DNA of 64,000 nucleotides. Source: an uncultured Spirochaetaceae bacterium. GTDB lineage: Bacteria; Spirochaetota; Spirochaetia; Treponematales; Treponemataceae. Below the pieces are notes generated by a model. That model was not told the origin of the DNA and ran no database searches. It saw only the letters and a program-made list of their open reading frames with translations. The stretch covers positions 21,270-85,269 of the forward strand of contig CACZYY010000003.1 in the NCBI GenBank assembly GCA_902785455.1, given 5' to 3'. A program made the position numbers and the translations under genes. The number at the start of each line of letters is the position of its first letter. The stretch's first letter is position 1. Of this stretch, positions 1-8,280 are shown piece by piece.

Positions 1-264
1 GATATCATCGCTGTAAAGAACATGCTCAAAGGCACACAGGCTATGTCTATCTTCAAAGATACACGTACACTTGCTGCTAAAGTTGTTGAGATGGTTGATG
101 CTATCATGAACGGTAAAAAACCAGTTGTAAATGATACAAAAACTTACAACAACGGAACTGGAATCATCCCTTCATTCCTTTGTGAACCAGTTTACGGTTC
201 AAAAGACAACTACAAAGAATTGTTGATTGATTCTGGATATTACACAGAGGCTCAGCTCAAATAG
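1..264 (+). CDS. Multiple-monosaccharide ABC transporter substrate-binding protein, C-terminal part (ChvE-like)
   Basis: The frame is open from base 1, so only the last 87 codons are present. The sequence keeps the end of a periplasmic sugar-binding fold: a helix with MSIFKDTRTLAAKVVEMVD, then a short strand region ending YTEAQLK. This matches the tail of ChvE/xylose-type binding proteins, which deliver sugars to the ATPase and permease encoded next. A hairpin terminator separates it from mmsA, so the binding protein is probably made in excess of the membrane components. The family assignment relies heavily on the two downstream genes because the ligand-binding N-terminal part lies outside the window. 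Confidence 0.8.
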   Translation, partial: DIIAVKNMLKGTQAMSIFKDTRTLAAKVVEMVDAIMNGKKPVVNDTKTYNNGTGIIPSFLCEPVYGSKDNYKELLIDSGYYTEAQLK

Positions 265-283
265 TTGAACTGATCTGACTGAG

Positions 284-320
284 GGGCTGTCAAAACACAA
301 TTCTGGCAGCCCTTTTTTTT
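284..320 (+). terminator. Hairpin terminator between binding-protein gene and mmsA
   Basis: GGGCTGTCA (284-292) pairs with TGGCAGCCC (304-312) with one G-U pair, followed by eight T. It lies inside the operon, so it is probably a partial terminator that sets a high ratio of binding protein to transporter. Confidence 0.75.
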
Positions 321-354
321 CAAATGATCAAAAACTAAAAAAAGAGGGGTTCCA

Positions 355-1911
355 ATGGCTAAGACATTATTGGAAATGAAAAATATCACCAAGCTGTTTC
401 CTGGCGTAAAGGCACTTGATAACGTAAACCTTACCGTTGAAGAAGGTGAGATTCACGCAATCTGTGGTGAAAACGGAGCCGGTAAATCAACTTTGATGAA
501 TGTTCTGAGTGGAATCTATCCATACGGAACGTACAGCGGCGATATTGTTTACGATGGCGAAGTTTGTAAATTCCAGACGATTAAGGACAGCGAGGCAAAA
601 GGAATAGTCATCATTCATCAGGAACTCGCACTTGTTCCTCTTCTTACGATTGGAGAGAACATGTTCCTCGGAAACGAACGGGGAAGCAAAGCAAAAATTA
701 ACTGGTCGGAGACATTTGACAAAGCCGATGAACTTTTGAAAATGGTCGGCCTTAAAGATTCATCAAAAACACTGATTAAGGACATTGGTGTCGGAAAGCA
801 GCAGCTTGTAGAAATTGCAAAGGCGCTTGGAAAGCATGTACGGCTTCTTATTTTGGACGAGCCGACGGCATCATTGAATGAAATAGAATCAAAACATCTT
901 CTTGACCTTATGCTTGAGTTCAAGAAGCAGGGAATGACTTCAATCATCATTTCACATAAGCTGAACGAAATTTCTTATGTTGCAGATAAGATTACAGTCA
1001 TTCGTGATGGTACTTCCATCACTTCCCTTGATAAACAGAAAGATAGTTTTACTGAAGATACAATTATTTCGGCAATGGTAGGACGAAGCCTTACCGACCG
1101 ATTCCCAAAACGTGAGCCGCATATCGGAGACGTTTGTTTTGAAGTCAAAGACTGGTGCGTAGATCACCCTGTATTTGACGGAATAAAAGTCTGTGACCAC
1201 ATCAACTTCAACTTGCGAAAAGGTGAGGTTCTTGGAATCTCTGGTCTTATGGGTGCTGGGCGAACCGAGCTTGCAATGAGTCTCTTCGGACGCTCTTACG
1301 GCACAAACATCCGTGGCCATATCTACATGAACGGAAAGGAAGTTTCTTTCCCGAACGTAAAATCAGCAATCAAAGCTGGTCTTGCTTATGTTACAGAAGA
1401 TCGAAAAGGAAACGGCTTGATTCTTACTGAGTCAATCTGTAAGAACACAACGGCCGCAAAGCCTGAGAAGATTTCAAAGCACTGGATAATCGACTTTGAC
1501 AAGGAGCGACAGTATTCAGAGCACATGGCAGTCGAAATGCACACAAAATGTGCTACTGTCATGGAGAATGTCGGAAACCTTTCTGGCGGAAACATGCAGA
1601 AAGTCCTTCTTGGAAAATGGCTTTTTGCAGAGCCGGACATCCTGATTCTGGACGAGCCGACCCGTGGTATTGATGTTGGTGCAAAGTATGAAATTTACTG
1701 TGTCATCAACCGAATGGTGGCAGAAGGAAAGTCTGTAATCATGATTTCTTCTGAGATGCCTGAAATTTTGGGCATGTGCGATCGAATCTACGTCATGAAC
1801 GAAGGCCGAATGGTTGCCGAAATGGACGGAAGAACAGCAACTCAGGAAAAGATTATGACAGAAATTATCAATTCTGGTAAAACTGACAATTTGGAAAATA
1901 ATGGAGAATAA
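355..1911 (+). CDS. mmsA: Multiple-monosaccharide ABC transporter ATP-binding protein
   Basis: This 518-residue protein holds two ABC ATPase domains in tandem, as in sugar importers of the MmsA/GguA/XylG group. Domain 1 has Walker [10 protein letters not shown] near residue 38 and Walker [10 protein letters not shown]; its signature region is the degenerate [15 protein letters not shown]. Domain 2 has the degenerate P-loop GLMGAGRTE near residue 300, signature [15 protein letters not shown] and [20 protein letters not shown]. It energises sugar uptake at the cytoplasmic face of the MmsB permease. AGAGGGG upstream supports the start. The gene follows the intra-operon terminator and ends one base before the permease start. 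Confidence 0.93.
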   Translation: MAKTLLEMKNITKLFPGVKALDNVNLTVEEGEIHAICGENGAGKSTLMNVLSGIYPYGTYSGDIVYDGEVCKFQTIKDSEAKGIVIIHQELALVPLLTIGENMFLGNERGSKAKINWSETFDKADELLKMVGLKDSSKTLIKDIGVGKQQLVEIAKALGKHVRLLILDEPTASLNEIESKHLLDLMLEFKKQGMTSIIISHKLNEISYVADKITVIRDGTSITSLDKQKDSFTEDTIISAMVGRSLTDRFPKREPHIGDVCFEVKDWCVDHPVFDGIKVCDHINFNLRKGEVLGISGLMGAGRTELAMSLFGRSYGTNIRGHIYMNGKEVSFPNVKSAIKAGLAYVTEDRKGNGLILTESICKNTTAAKPEKISKHWIIDFDKERQYSEHMAVEMHTKCATVMENVGNLSGGNMQKVLLGKWLFAEPDILILDEPTRGIDVGAKYEIYCVINRMVAEGKSVIMISSEMPEILGMCDRIYVMNEGRMVAEMDGRTATQEKIMTEIINSGKTDNLENNGE

Positions 1912-1912
1912 T

Positions 1913-3154
1913 ATGGAAAACACGAACAAGTTAACTGCATCCTTGAAATCAGTTTTCAAGGGTAACACAATGATTTTCGTCCTTGTTGGCGTAATGCTTC
2001 TTTTTGAAGTTTTGATTGGTATTAAAACAGAGGGAATGGCCTCTTTGTTTGCTCCTGCGAATATCACTAACATTATCCGCCAGAACGCTTATGTAGTTAT
2101 TCTTGCGACAGGTATGCTTTTGTGTATCTTGACAGGTGGTAACATCGATTTGTCTGTCGGTTCTGTAGTAGCTCTCGTTGGTGCTCTTGCAGGTGTGTTC
2201 ATTGTCAATCTTGGAATGCCGATTTGGCTTGCAATCTGTCTTTGTCTTATCATTGGTACAATGATTGGTGCGTTCCACGGATTCTTCATTGCTTTCGTTC
2301 ATATTCCGCCGTTTATTACAACTTTGGCTGGTATGCTCTTGTGGCGTGGTGTTGCGACAATCGTTCTCGACGGTAAACCAATCGCTCCGTTCCCACAGAA
2401 ATATCTGAACCTTTTCGAGAGCTTCCTTCCAAATGCAGGCGAAGCTACAGAAGCAAATGAAATTGAAGTGTTCGGTGAGATTGTTGACAAACATGTATTG
2501 ATTATCACTTTGATTCTCACATTGATTTGTGTGCTTGCTTATCTCGTAATGGAAATCGTAAGCCGCCAGAAGAAGATTAAGAACGGCTATACAGTTTCTT
2601 CAAAAGGCTCGTTCATTGCTAAGCTTGCAATTCTTTCTATTGTAATCGTAATTTTGGGACAGTTCCTTGCTCGTGACCGTGGTCTCCCAGTAATCCTTAT
2701 CTTGCTCGGTGTAATCATCGCAGCTTACGGTTACTTCACACAGAACACAGTTCCTGGCCGTTACCTCTACGCAATTGGTGGTAACGAAAAGGCTGCCCGA
2801 CTTTCTGGTGTAAACACAAACAAAGTAATGTTCTTTGCATACACAAACATGGGCTTCATTTCAGCAGTTGCAGCTCTTGTCACAATCGCACGATTGAACT
2901 CGGCTCAGCCAACAGCTGGTCAGAACTATGAAATGGATGCAATCGCTTCATGTTTCATCGGTGGTGCTTCTGCTTACGGTGGAACAGGTACAGTAGGTGG
3001 TGCCGTAGTCGGTGCTATCTTCATGGGCGTTCTGAACAACGGTATGTCAATCCTTGGTGTTGACATGAACTGGCAGCGCGCCGTTAAAGGTATGGTCCTT
3101 TTGCTCGCAGTACTCTTTGATGTAATGTCAAAGAAGAAGAAGAGCGGGAAATAA
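1913..3154 (+). CDS. mmsB: Multiple-monosaccharide ABC transporter permease
   Basis: A polytopic membrane protein of the BPD_transp_2 family with the conserved TGGNIDLSVGSVVALVGAL segment and PGRYLYAIGGNEKAARLSGV near the C-terminus. Its ~413 residues, with an extra central membrane stretch, fit the MmsB/GguB subgroup rather than the shorter RbsC. I chose the ATG at 1913 rather than an in-frame ATG at 1901, because GGAG (1903-1906) sits six bases before 1913. The start then lies one base after the mmsA stop, indicating translational coupling. It forms the sugar channel with MmsA and the ChvE-like binding protein. Confidence 0.92.
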   Translation: MENTNKLTASLKSVFKGNTMIFVLVGVMLLFEVLIGIKTEGMASLFAPANITNIIRQNAYVVILATGMLLCILTGGNIDLSVGSVVALVGALAGVFIVNLGMPIWLAICLCLIIGTMIGAFHGFFIAFVHIPPFITTLAGMLLWRGVATIVLDGKPIAPFPQKYLNLFESFLPNAGEATEANEIEVFGEIVDKHVLIITLILTLICVLAYLVMEIVSRQKKIKNGYTVSSKGSFIAKLAILSIVIVILGQFLARDRGLPVILILLGVIIAAYGYFTQNTVPGRYLYAIGGNEKAARLSGVNTNKVMFFAYTNMGFISAVAALVTIARLNSAQPTAGQNYEMDAIASCFIGGASAYGGTGTVGGAVVGAIFMGVLNNGMSILGVDMNWQRAVKGMVLLLAVLFDVMSKKKKSGK

Positions 3155-3210
3155 AAGGGAGATTTAAGCTAGAAATAGCTGCGGCTTCCACAAAACAATT
3201 TTTTCATGTT

Positions 3211-3238
3211 GGGGCTTCCGGGTGGAAGCCCCTTTTTT
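3211..3238 (+). terminator. Rho-independent terminator after mmsB
   Basis: A perfect 9-bp stem GGGGCTTCC/GGAAGCCCC with a four-base loop is followed by six T. It ends the sugar-transport operon. The facing lipoprotein gene stops a few bases away at 3242. Confidence 0.92.
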
Positions 3239-3241
3239 ATG

Positions 3242-5137
3242 CTATTTTCCCTGCAAGTTTGGGATTACGAATTTCGCTTCGTCGCCGGAATTTTCAGTGA
3301 ATGTCATGAGTTTTGTTTCGGCATCAGTTGCTACCGTTCCGACTTTGATATTCTTTGCAACATACAGGCCTTTTTCTGTAATGAAAGTAAGGCTTGTAAC
3401 TTGCTTGCCAACAAGTGCGTGCTGCGGGTAATAGTCTTTGTCTTTCGGTGCTTTGAATCCAATCTGGCTTTTGCCCCAGAAGAAGTTGCTCAAAGTTGTA
3501 AGACCGTAAGATTTTCCTTCTGAGCTTGTTGCGATGATTGCTTTCAATGCGCTCAAAGGCTGAGCTTCACTTCCACTTTCAGTGATTTTCTCTGCTTTTT
3601 CTGCTTCGTCGCTGAACGTGAGTTTTACTACTTTTCCGGCGTTTGCAGGATCATCGATGTACAAAGTAATCTGCGGTGAGAAATCATGGTGAGCTTCACC
3701 GGCTGCAATTGTTACGTAAAGATTTGGAATTTCTTTTGCCTCACCGACAATTTTTCCTGCAGAAACTTTTCCGTCTACAACAGAAAGCTCCTTGTAATAA
3801 GCCGGCTCGTCTTTGAGAAGATAGTAGCTGTAATCGCTGCTCTGGAAAAGATTCTGCTTGCCCGAATAGCGGATTGTAGTGTTTTGACGGCGGGCAGTGG
3901 TTGTCACTTCAAAACTTGGGCTTTCATCTGTTACTGGTGTGCCTGTGAGAGAAGAAAGTGAAGCTTTTGCAATCTTTACAGGATAGGTGATACCGCGTGT
4001 TGTTGCTTCTGATGCTGTGGTCTGTGTGTGGTATGTTCCATAAGACATGTTTCCTGCTGCAACCTTTGTTGTTGCTCCACTGTATGCGTCAAATTCAACG
4101 GCTTCTTCTTTAAAGAATGTCTCAAAAGGAATGTTTACGAGGGCGTAAGAATATTCTGCCATTCCAGAAAGATTTTCTTCAACGAACAATTTGATTACAT
4201 TTTCAATCATTGTTGAGTCTGCATCATTTGGAATTCCTGCTGCGAGCCAGAATGCATATTCTCCGTTCAAGGCAGACTGCAAATCATTGATGTTTGAGCC
4301 GTAGCGGAATTCGATATGATAAGTTTCTTCTGGTGTGTCAGGGCAGAGAAGAACGTATTTGTATTCGCCAGCATTTTCTTCCTTTGCCTTGTAAACTGCA
4401 CAATCAAAGCTTCTTGTTTCACCTTCCGGAACCTGCGGGAAGAAAGCATGCCAGTCGTCGTTTTGTCCCATGTGGCTGATTCCAAGATAATCGTAAGTGT
4501 AAGTATTTGTGCCGTTGCTCAAAGTGTATTTTCCGTCGGTAACAGCGAATGTGAGAAGTGTATCTTCTGGATGAAGTTCACAGTTAAAAAGTCCCTGCGC
4601 TTTCTGCTCTGCACTGAGATTTTTTCCGTAAGTGGGGCCGCTGATTGATGATTTGAGCATTTTTGCTGCTTCTTTGGCTTTCTCACTTCCCATGAGAGGT
4701 GTGATATATTTGAGCCAGATTGAGTCGTACTCTGACTTTAAGATTGTCGGAGCAAAAAGACCTTTGTATGTTCGAGAATTTGAAGAACTGGCAAGATCTT
4801 TAAATGCTGATTCGGAGAGTGTTACAGATTTTGCAGATTCTAGAGCAGCGCTGATTGCCGCTAAGGTTGTTTTTGCATCGCTCTCTTTTGAACTGCTCGA
4901 AGCAAGCAATTTCTCTGCTTTTTCGACAGAATCTTTAAGTGAAGCAAGTGATTTGTCGGCTGCAATGTAAGCATTCGCTTTGATAATTGCTTCGTTCAAG
5001 TCTGTGACGCTTGCGTTTGAAATGGCAGGATTATCATTTGATTTTTCATCATCATCATTTGAGCATGATGTGAAGCCGATTGCAGTGGCCAGAAACATTG
5101 CGGTCAATGCGATAGAAAAAAGTTTAAATTTTTTCAT
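3242..5137 (-). CDS. Surface/periplasmic lipoprotein with a FIVAR-like repeat and a possible ZinT-like domain
   Basis: A 631-residue predicted lipoprotein: charged start, hydrophobic segment and lipobox IGFTSC with Cys25, then an acidic NDDDEKSN linker. Residues ~40-105 form a helical repeat like FIVAR segments of surface proteins. Around residues 120-330 there are stretches such as NTYTYDYLGI and a YHIEFRYG block followed by AFWLAAGIP, which recall the ZinT/YodA metal-binding fold, but this is a weak resemblance. The C-terminal ~250 residues are Thr/Ser-rich beta-like sequence that I do not recognise. AGGAG lies five bases before the ATG. It is a single-gene unit with its own TTGACA promoter. 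Function unknown; metal or polymer binding at the cell surface is only a suggestion. Confidence 0.75.
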   Translation of the reverse strand: MKKFKLFSIALTAMFLATAIGFTSCSNDDDEKSNDNPAISNASVTDLNEAIIKANAYIAADKSLASLKDSVEKAEKLLASSSSKESDAKTTLAAISAALESAKSVTLSESAFKDLASSSNSRTYKGLFAPTILKSEYDSIWLKYITPLMGSEKAKEAAKMLKSSISGPTYGKNLSAEQKAQGLFNCELHPEDTLLTFAVTDGKYTLSNGTNTYTYDYLGISHMGQNDDWHAFFPQVPEGETRSFDCAVYKAKEENAGEYKYVLLCPDTPEETYHIEFRYGSNINDLQSALNGEYAFWLAAGIPNDADSTMIENVIKLFVEENLSGMAEYSYALVNIPFETFFKEEAVEFDAYSGATTKVAAGNMSYGTYHTQTTASEATTRGITYPVKIAKASLSSLTGTPVTDESPSFEVTTTARRQNTTIRYSGKQNLFQSSDYSYYLLKDEPAYYKELSVVDGKVSAGKIVGEAKEIPNLYVTIAAGEAHHDFSPQITLYIDDPANAGKVVKLTFSDEAEKAEKITESGSEAQPLSALKAIIATSSEGKSYGLTTLSNFFWGKSQIGFKAPKDKDYYPQHALVGKQVTSLTFITEKGLYVAKNIKVGTVATDAETKLMTFTENSGDEAKFVIPNLQGK

Positions 5138-5182
5138 AAAAACTCCTATTTTTGTAAAAGTTAGACCTTGCTAACGAAAGTG

Positions 5183-5211
5183 AATTTATTCTAATATAAG
5201 TAATATGTCAA
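5183..5211 (-). promoter_or_regulatory. Sigma-70 type promoter for the lipoprotein gene
   Basis: On the minus strand TTGACA (5206-5211) is separated by 17 bases from TAAATT (5183-5188). This gives a leader of roughly 40 nt carrying AGGAG, a conventional layout unlike the leaderless genes elsewhere in the window. Confidence 0.6.
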
Positions 5212-5276
5212 TTACTTTCTTTGAAAATTATTTAAAAATCTTGAATATGTTCTTATATTTTGCTAAGTTTTTGCGT

Positions 5277-6320
5277 ATGAAAAAGTTCTTTGCGTATTCT
5301 ATGAGTTTTGTGCTTTTTGGTGCGTTTTTGTGTTCCTGCAAGCAGATTAAGACATTTGATAGTTTCAATTCGATGAATACATATATGACGGTTCAGGTTT
5401 TTTCTTCAAATGCCAAAAAGGGGCAGGAAGCCTGCGATGCGGTTCGTGATGAAATCTGCCAGCTTGAAAAAATCCTTTCCACAACAATTTCAGAAAGCGA
5501 TGTCTTTAAAATTAATAATTCTGGTCAGGGTGAGGTATTCGTACATCTTCCTGTGAAGGAACTGCTTGATTTTTCTTCATATATGTATCAAAAAACAGAC
5601 GGGTTGTTCAACCCTGCGATTTATCCGCTTATTCGCGAATGGGGTTTTACGACCGAAAATTACAAAATAGTTGAGCAGAATCGAATCAATGAATTGCTTC
5701 CTCTCACTAATTTTTCAAAACTGACTGTGACTCAAGCTGAATCAGAAAATCTCCCGATTAAAGTGCACGTTTCGGAAGGAATGCAGATTGATTTTGGCGG
5801 AATTGCAAAAGGGTATGCAGGGGATAAGGCCGTTGAGGTTCTTTGTGAGCATGGAATAAAATCTGCTCTTTTAGATTTGGGCGGTAATATCCAGGCTCTT
5901 GGTAAAAAAATTGACGGCTCTCTTTGGACTGTAGGAATTAAGTGCCCGTGGAATACAGAAAAAGTTGCCTGTGCCGTAAAAATTGAGTCAAAGGCAATGG
6001 TGACAAGCGGTGGCTACGAAAGATTTTTTGTTGGCAAGGACGGAAAACGCTATATTCATATCTTTGACCCGAATACCGGCTGTCCAGCAGAAAGCAATTT
6101 GGAAAGCGTTACGATAGTTTGCACAAAGGGAGTTTATGCGGATTCTTTGAGCACATCTCTTTTTGTAATGGGCAAAGAGCGTGCGATTGATTTTTGGAAA
6201 TCTGCGGGAGATTTTGATTTCGTACTGATTACAAAAGAGCGTGAGCTTGTTTATTCAGCAGGGCTTTCCGGTGCAATAAAACTGATTTACCCTTTTGAAA
6301 AAGTTTCCATAATTGAATAA
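5277..6320 (+). CDS. apbE: FAD:protein FMN transferase (ApbE/Ftp family lipoprotein)
   Basis: ApbE enzymes cleave FAD and attach FMN to Thr residues of exported redox proteins such as Rnf/Nqr subunits; treponemal Ftp also hydrolyses FAD. Family signatures visible are GGIAKGYAGDKAVE, LLDLGGNIQALG, VTSGGYERFF, HIFDPNTGCPAES and the metal-binding YADSLSTSLFVMG near the end. I chose the ATG at 5277 because it gives a proper lipoprotein signal peptide (FLCSC, Cys21); an upstream frame extension starting at 5205 would bury it. No clear Shine-Dalgarno is seen. The adjacent Gx-transporter and NusG-II genes are frequent companions of ApbE in other anaerobes. Confidence 0.93.
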   Translation: MKKFFAYSMSFVLFGAFLCSCKQIKTFDSFNSMNTYMTVQVFSSNAKKGQEACDAVRDEICQLEKILSTTISESDVFKINNSGQGEVFVHLPVKELLDFSSYMYQKTDGLFNPAIYPLIREWGFTTENYKIVEQNRINELLPLTNFSKLTVTQAESENLPIKVHVSEGMQIDFGGIAKGYAGDKAVEVLCEHGIKSALLDLGGNIQALGKKIDGSLWTVGIKCPWNTEKVACAVKIESKAMVTSGGYERFFVGKDGKRYIHIFDPNTGCPAESNLESVTIVCTKGVYADSLSTSLFVMGKERAIDFWKSAGDFDFVLITKERELVYSAGLSGAIKLIYPFEKVSIIE

Positions 6321-6325
6321 AATAT

Positions 6326-6625
6326 CAAATGTCGAGTTTTGAACTTGTCGGATATTTCAAAAAAAACGGCGCGAAAGAGTGAAACGGCTTACGAAAACAC
6401 TCTGTTTGTGCTGCCGCGTGAGCGGCAAACGTATATAGTTCCAAGCGCAAACAGCGTGTAGCAGGCTAGCAGGCCTTCACAGCATAGCTGTTCGGAGAGT
6501 CACTCAAAATGCTCCACCGGAGCATTTTGCCGGCTACGCCGTCGTTCCCTAGATTTCGCTAAGCCGTTATCACGACTGGGAGCCGTTTTTTGACATAGCC
6601 AGTAAATCTCAAAACTCGACATTTG
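6326..6625. repeat. 17-bp perfect inverted repeat enclosing a composite palindromic element
   Basis: CAAATGTCGAGTTTTGA (6326-6342) and its exact complement (6609-6625) flank the 315-bp gap between the converging apbE and Gx-transporter genes. Without the inserted element (6359-6591) the arms would close a short hairpin, so this looks like an older terminator hairpin or small palindromic element split by a later insertion. No protein-coding gene is seen in this gap. Confidence 0.8.
6359..6591 (+). repeat. Palindromic repeat family A, copy 1 (long form)
   Basis: About 233 bp. It begins AAAACGGCGCG and ends GAGCCGTTTTTT. It carries a large hairpin with arms ACACTCTGTTTGTGC and GCGCAAACAGCGTGT, a nested TGCCGC/GCGGCA hairpin, and the perfect palindrome CAAAATGCTCC-acc-GGAGCATTTTG. 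The same layout recurs at 8044-8194 (short form, lacking an internal module of roughly 75 bp) and inverted at 46439-46672. Stem bases change together between copies. Confidence 0.85.
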
Positions 6626-6635
6626 ACCTAAAACT

Positions 6636-7625
6636 TTATGCCAGAGTCGCTTTGATTCTCTGGAAAAGGTTTCCTTTTGTGGAACGAAATTTGTCGCTCA
6701 TGTTTTTATAATATAGAAGAGAAAGTGCAAGAATTGAATTCTTTGGTGGCTGGAGAATAACTGCACATTGGCTCAACGCGCTCACAGCAGAAAGACGTAG
6801 CGATTTTTGGATTCCAGAAAGAATTGCGCCCTGTGTGATAGAAATATTCCAGAGTTTGACCAGAACTTTTCCTTCGGGAACGAGAATCGTTGAGATAAGC
6901 ACGAAAATCCAGAGCGAAATATGCGGAAGAATAAGAATCTTACGTTTGCAAAGCCGTTGCGCTATAAGACTCAGACAAAATGCAATAGCAAGGACAGGTA
7001 TGCTTTTGATGAAGAAAATTGAAGCCGCTGAAGAAAGAATTGCAATCGCAAAGAAAATCTGCACGAGTGGATTTTTTGAAGAAGACTTTGATGAAAGCAC
7101 TGTTTCAGTTTTTTGAATCTCTGGACTTAAATCGAATCCGCTGTTCTCAAGTTTTGTGCAGAAAAATGCCGTGAGAATTCCGCTCGCCGTGTTAAAAATC
7201 AGCATTGCTCCCAAAAGCGCGAATGTTCCCGTTCCGAGATAAAGCGAGCAGAGAAGAATCTGAACGACTGCGCTAATCGTGGCACCGAGCACGGAAATTC
7301 CGTATACAGAAAAAAGCTTTTCTCCACATTTTTTGTTTATACCAGCAATCATGTACATAACGACTGCGCTTGAAAAACTTTGTGCGAGCGAAACCAGATA
7401 AAAAGGCGAAAAAAGAGTGCCCGCCATGAGCGATGCGGCCGTAGCTTTGATTAATGAGAGCAACAAAAAAGGTGCGAGCGGCAGATTGAATGCCATTAAA
7501 ACTGCGATATTGCCCAGGCCCAGGCGAAAGAACGGAACTGTGCGTGGAAGGATCATTTCGATGTAAGAAAAAAGCAGCGTAAGCGCAGAAAGATAGGCGA
7601 CCTGATTTTTAGTTTGTGAGCGCAT
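6636..7625 (-). CDS. Gx transporter family membrane protein (heptaprenyl diphosphate synthase component I-like)
   Basis: A polytopic membrane protein with the N-terminal signature LPRTVPFFRLGLGNIAVLMA, typical of the Hpre_diP_synt_I/Gx transporter family. These proteins resemble ECF S-components and commonly sit beside NusG domain II and ApbE genes. The C-terminal third has two or three more hydrophobic segments and ends in a basic tail, somewhat like an EcfT/CbiQ end. AGGAG lies six bases before the ATG at 7625; ATGs at 7628 and 7643 are in frame but worse placed. It overlaps the upstream NusG-II gene by 17 bp. The substrate is not known. Confidence 0.8.
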   Translation of the reverse strand: MRSQTKNQVAYLSALTLLFSYIEMILPRTVPFFRLGLGNIAVLMAFNLPLAPFLLLSLIKATAASLMAGTLFSPFYLVSLAQSFSSAVVMYMIAGINKKCGEKLFSVYGISVLGATISAVVQILLCSLYLGTGTFALLGAMLIFNTASGILTAFFCTKLENSGFDLSPEIQKTETVLSSKSSSKNPLVQIFFAIAILSSAASIFFIKSIPVLAIAFCLSLIAQRLCKRKILILPHISLWIFVLISTILVPEGKVLVKLWNISITQGAILSGIQKSLRLSAVSALSQCAVILQPPKNSILALSLLYYKNMSDKFRSTKGNLFQRIKATLA

Positions 7626-7956
7626 CATAGTCTCCTTTTTCATCTTCGAGTGATATAATCACATTGTTCGGAAGGCAAACAAGCGGCGAATCCCAGCCCT
7701 GATGCACGCAGATTTTGTTGGGGCAGGGAGAGTCGATTATACGGATTTTTCCATCCTTGATTTCAAAAGTCGTGATTCCGAGTACTCCCTGAACTTTGTG
7801 AATTCCATCTTCTTTGGCTGAATATTCGTATTCGATGTCGGCTGCTTTTACATGAACTTTTGCTGCCGGGCGCATTGCATTTTTTACGCAAAGAAAAACT
7901 CCGGATGCAAGCACAATAGAAATAATCAAAAAATCCAACGACCGAAACTTTTTCAT
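7609..7956 (-). CDS. NusG domain II-containing exported protein
   Basis: A 115-residue protein with one N-terminal membrane segment (LIISIVLASGVFLCV) and then a small beta domain ending in the conserved CPNKICVHQGWDSPLVCLP. This Cys-containing loop is diagnostic for the NusG domain II family found next to Gx transporters and FMN-binding proteins. The start at 7956 is supported by TATAAT (minus strand) ending six bases upstream, which predicts a leaderless transcript. The two genes probably form one operon with a redox or flavin-related membrane role, in keeping with the nearby apbE. Confidence 0.82.
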   Translation of the reverse strand: MKKFRSLDFLIISIVLASGVFLCVKNAMRPAAKVHVKAADIEYEYSAKEDGIHKVQGVLGITTFEIKDGKIRIIDSPCPNKICVHQGWDSPLVCLPNNVIISLEDEKGDYDALTN

Positions 7957-7962
7957 AAAAGA

Positions 7963-7968
7963 ATTATA
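7963..7968 (-). promoter_or_regulatory. -10 box six bases from the NusG-II start
   Basis: Minus-strand TATAAT at 7963-7968 with a weak -35 (ATGACT, four of six) 17-18 bases upstream. No Shine-Dalgarno lies between it and the ATG. The 7957-8280 gap otherwise holds repeat family A copy 2 and the next gene's promoter. Confidence 0.6.
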
Positions 7969-8043
7969 TAGTTTTAAAGGAAAAAAGTCATTTGGGGCTA
8001 GGGGCAAAGCCAGGACAACCGCATTATAATCAATTTTATATTG

Positions 8044-8194
8044 AAAATGGCGCGAAGGAATGAAACGGCTTACGAAGACACTCGTTTTGTGCTGCCGCGC
8101 GAGCGGCAAACGTATATAGTTTCAAGCACAAAACGCGTGTAGCATGCTAGCATGCGGCTTCGATAAGCCGTTTTCATGACTGGGAGCCATTTTT
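8044..8194 (+). repeat. Palindromic repeat family A, copy 2 (short form)
   Basis: About 151 bp, homologous to 6359-6591 over both ends: GGCGCGAA...AACGGCTTACGA and GACTGGGAGCC. It lacks the internal module with the CAAAATGCTCC palindrome. The main stem reads ACACTCGTTTTGTGC/GCACAAAACGCGTGT, with paired changes relative to copy 1. CATTATAA and TTATAATG flank it as a short outer inverted repeat. Confidence 0.8.
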
Positions 8195-8244
8195 AGCAGG
8201 GAATATTTTATAATGTGTTTGCCTTTCCAATTGCCAATTTTACA

Positions 8245-8274
8245 TTGCTAATTGCTAATTTTAAATGTTATACT
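8245..8274 (+). promoter_or_regulatory. Promoter of the peptide-binding lipoprotein gene
   Basis: TTGCTA (8245-8250), 18-base spacer, TATACT (8269-8274), then six bases to the ATG at 8281. The -35 lies within an AATTGC-rich tract of a kind also seen before tamB. Confidence 0.65.
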
Positions 8275-8280
8275 TTTCTT

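Noticed and set aside
1949-2494. 181-residue minus-strand frame inside mmsB
   Set aside because: It lies antisense to a well-recognised permease and has no family features or start signals; a shadow frame.
6359-6591. Possible CRISPR or tandem array
   Set aside because: The palindromes are not regularly spaced, have no spacers, and recur as single elements at distant sites; no cas gene is present.
8044-8194. Insertion sequence remnant
   Set aside because: No transposase fragment or terminal inverted repeat of known IS families; the structure is purely palindromic.
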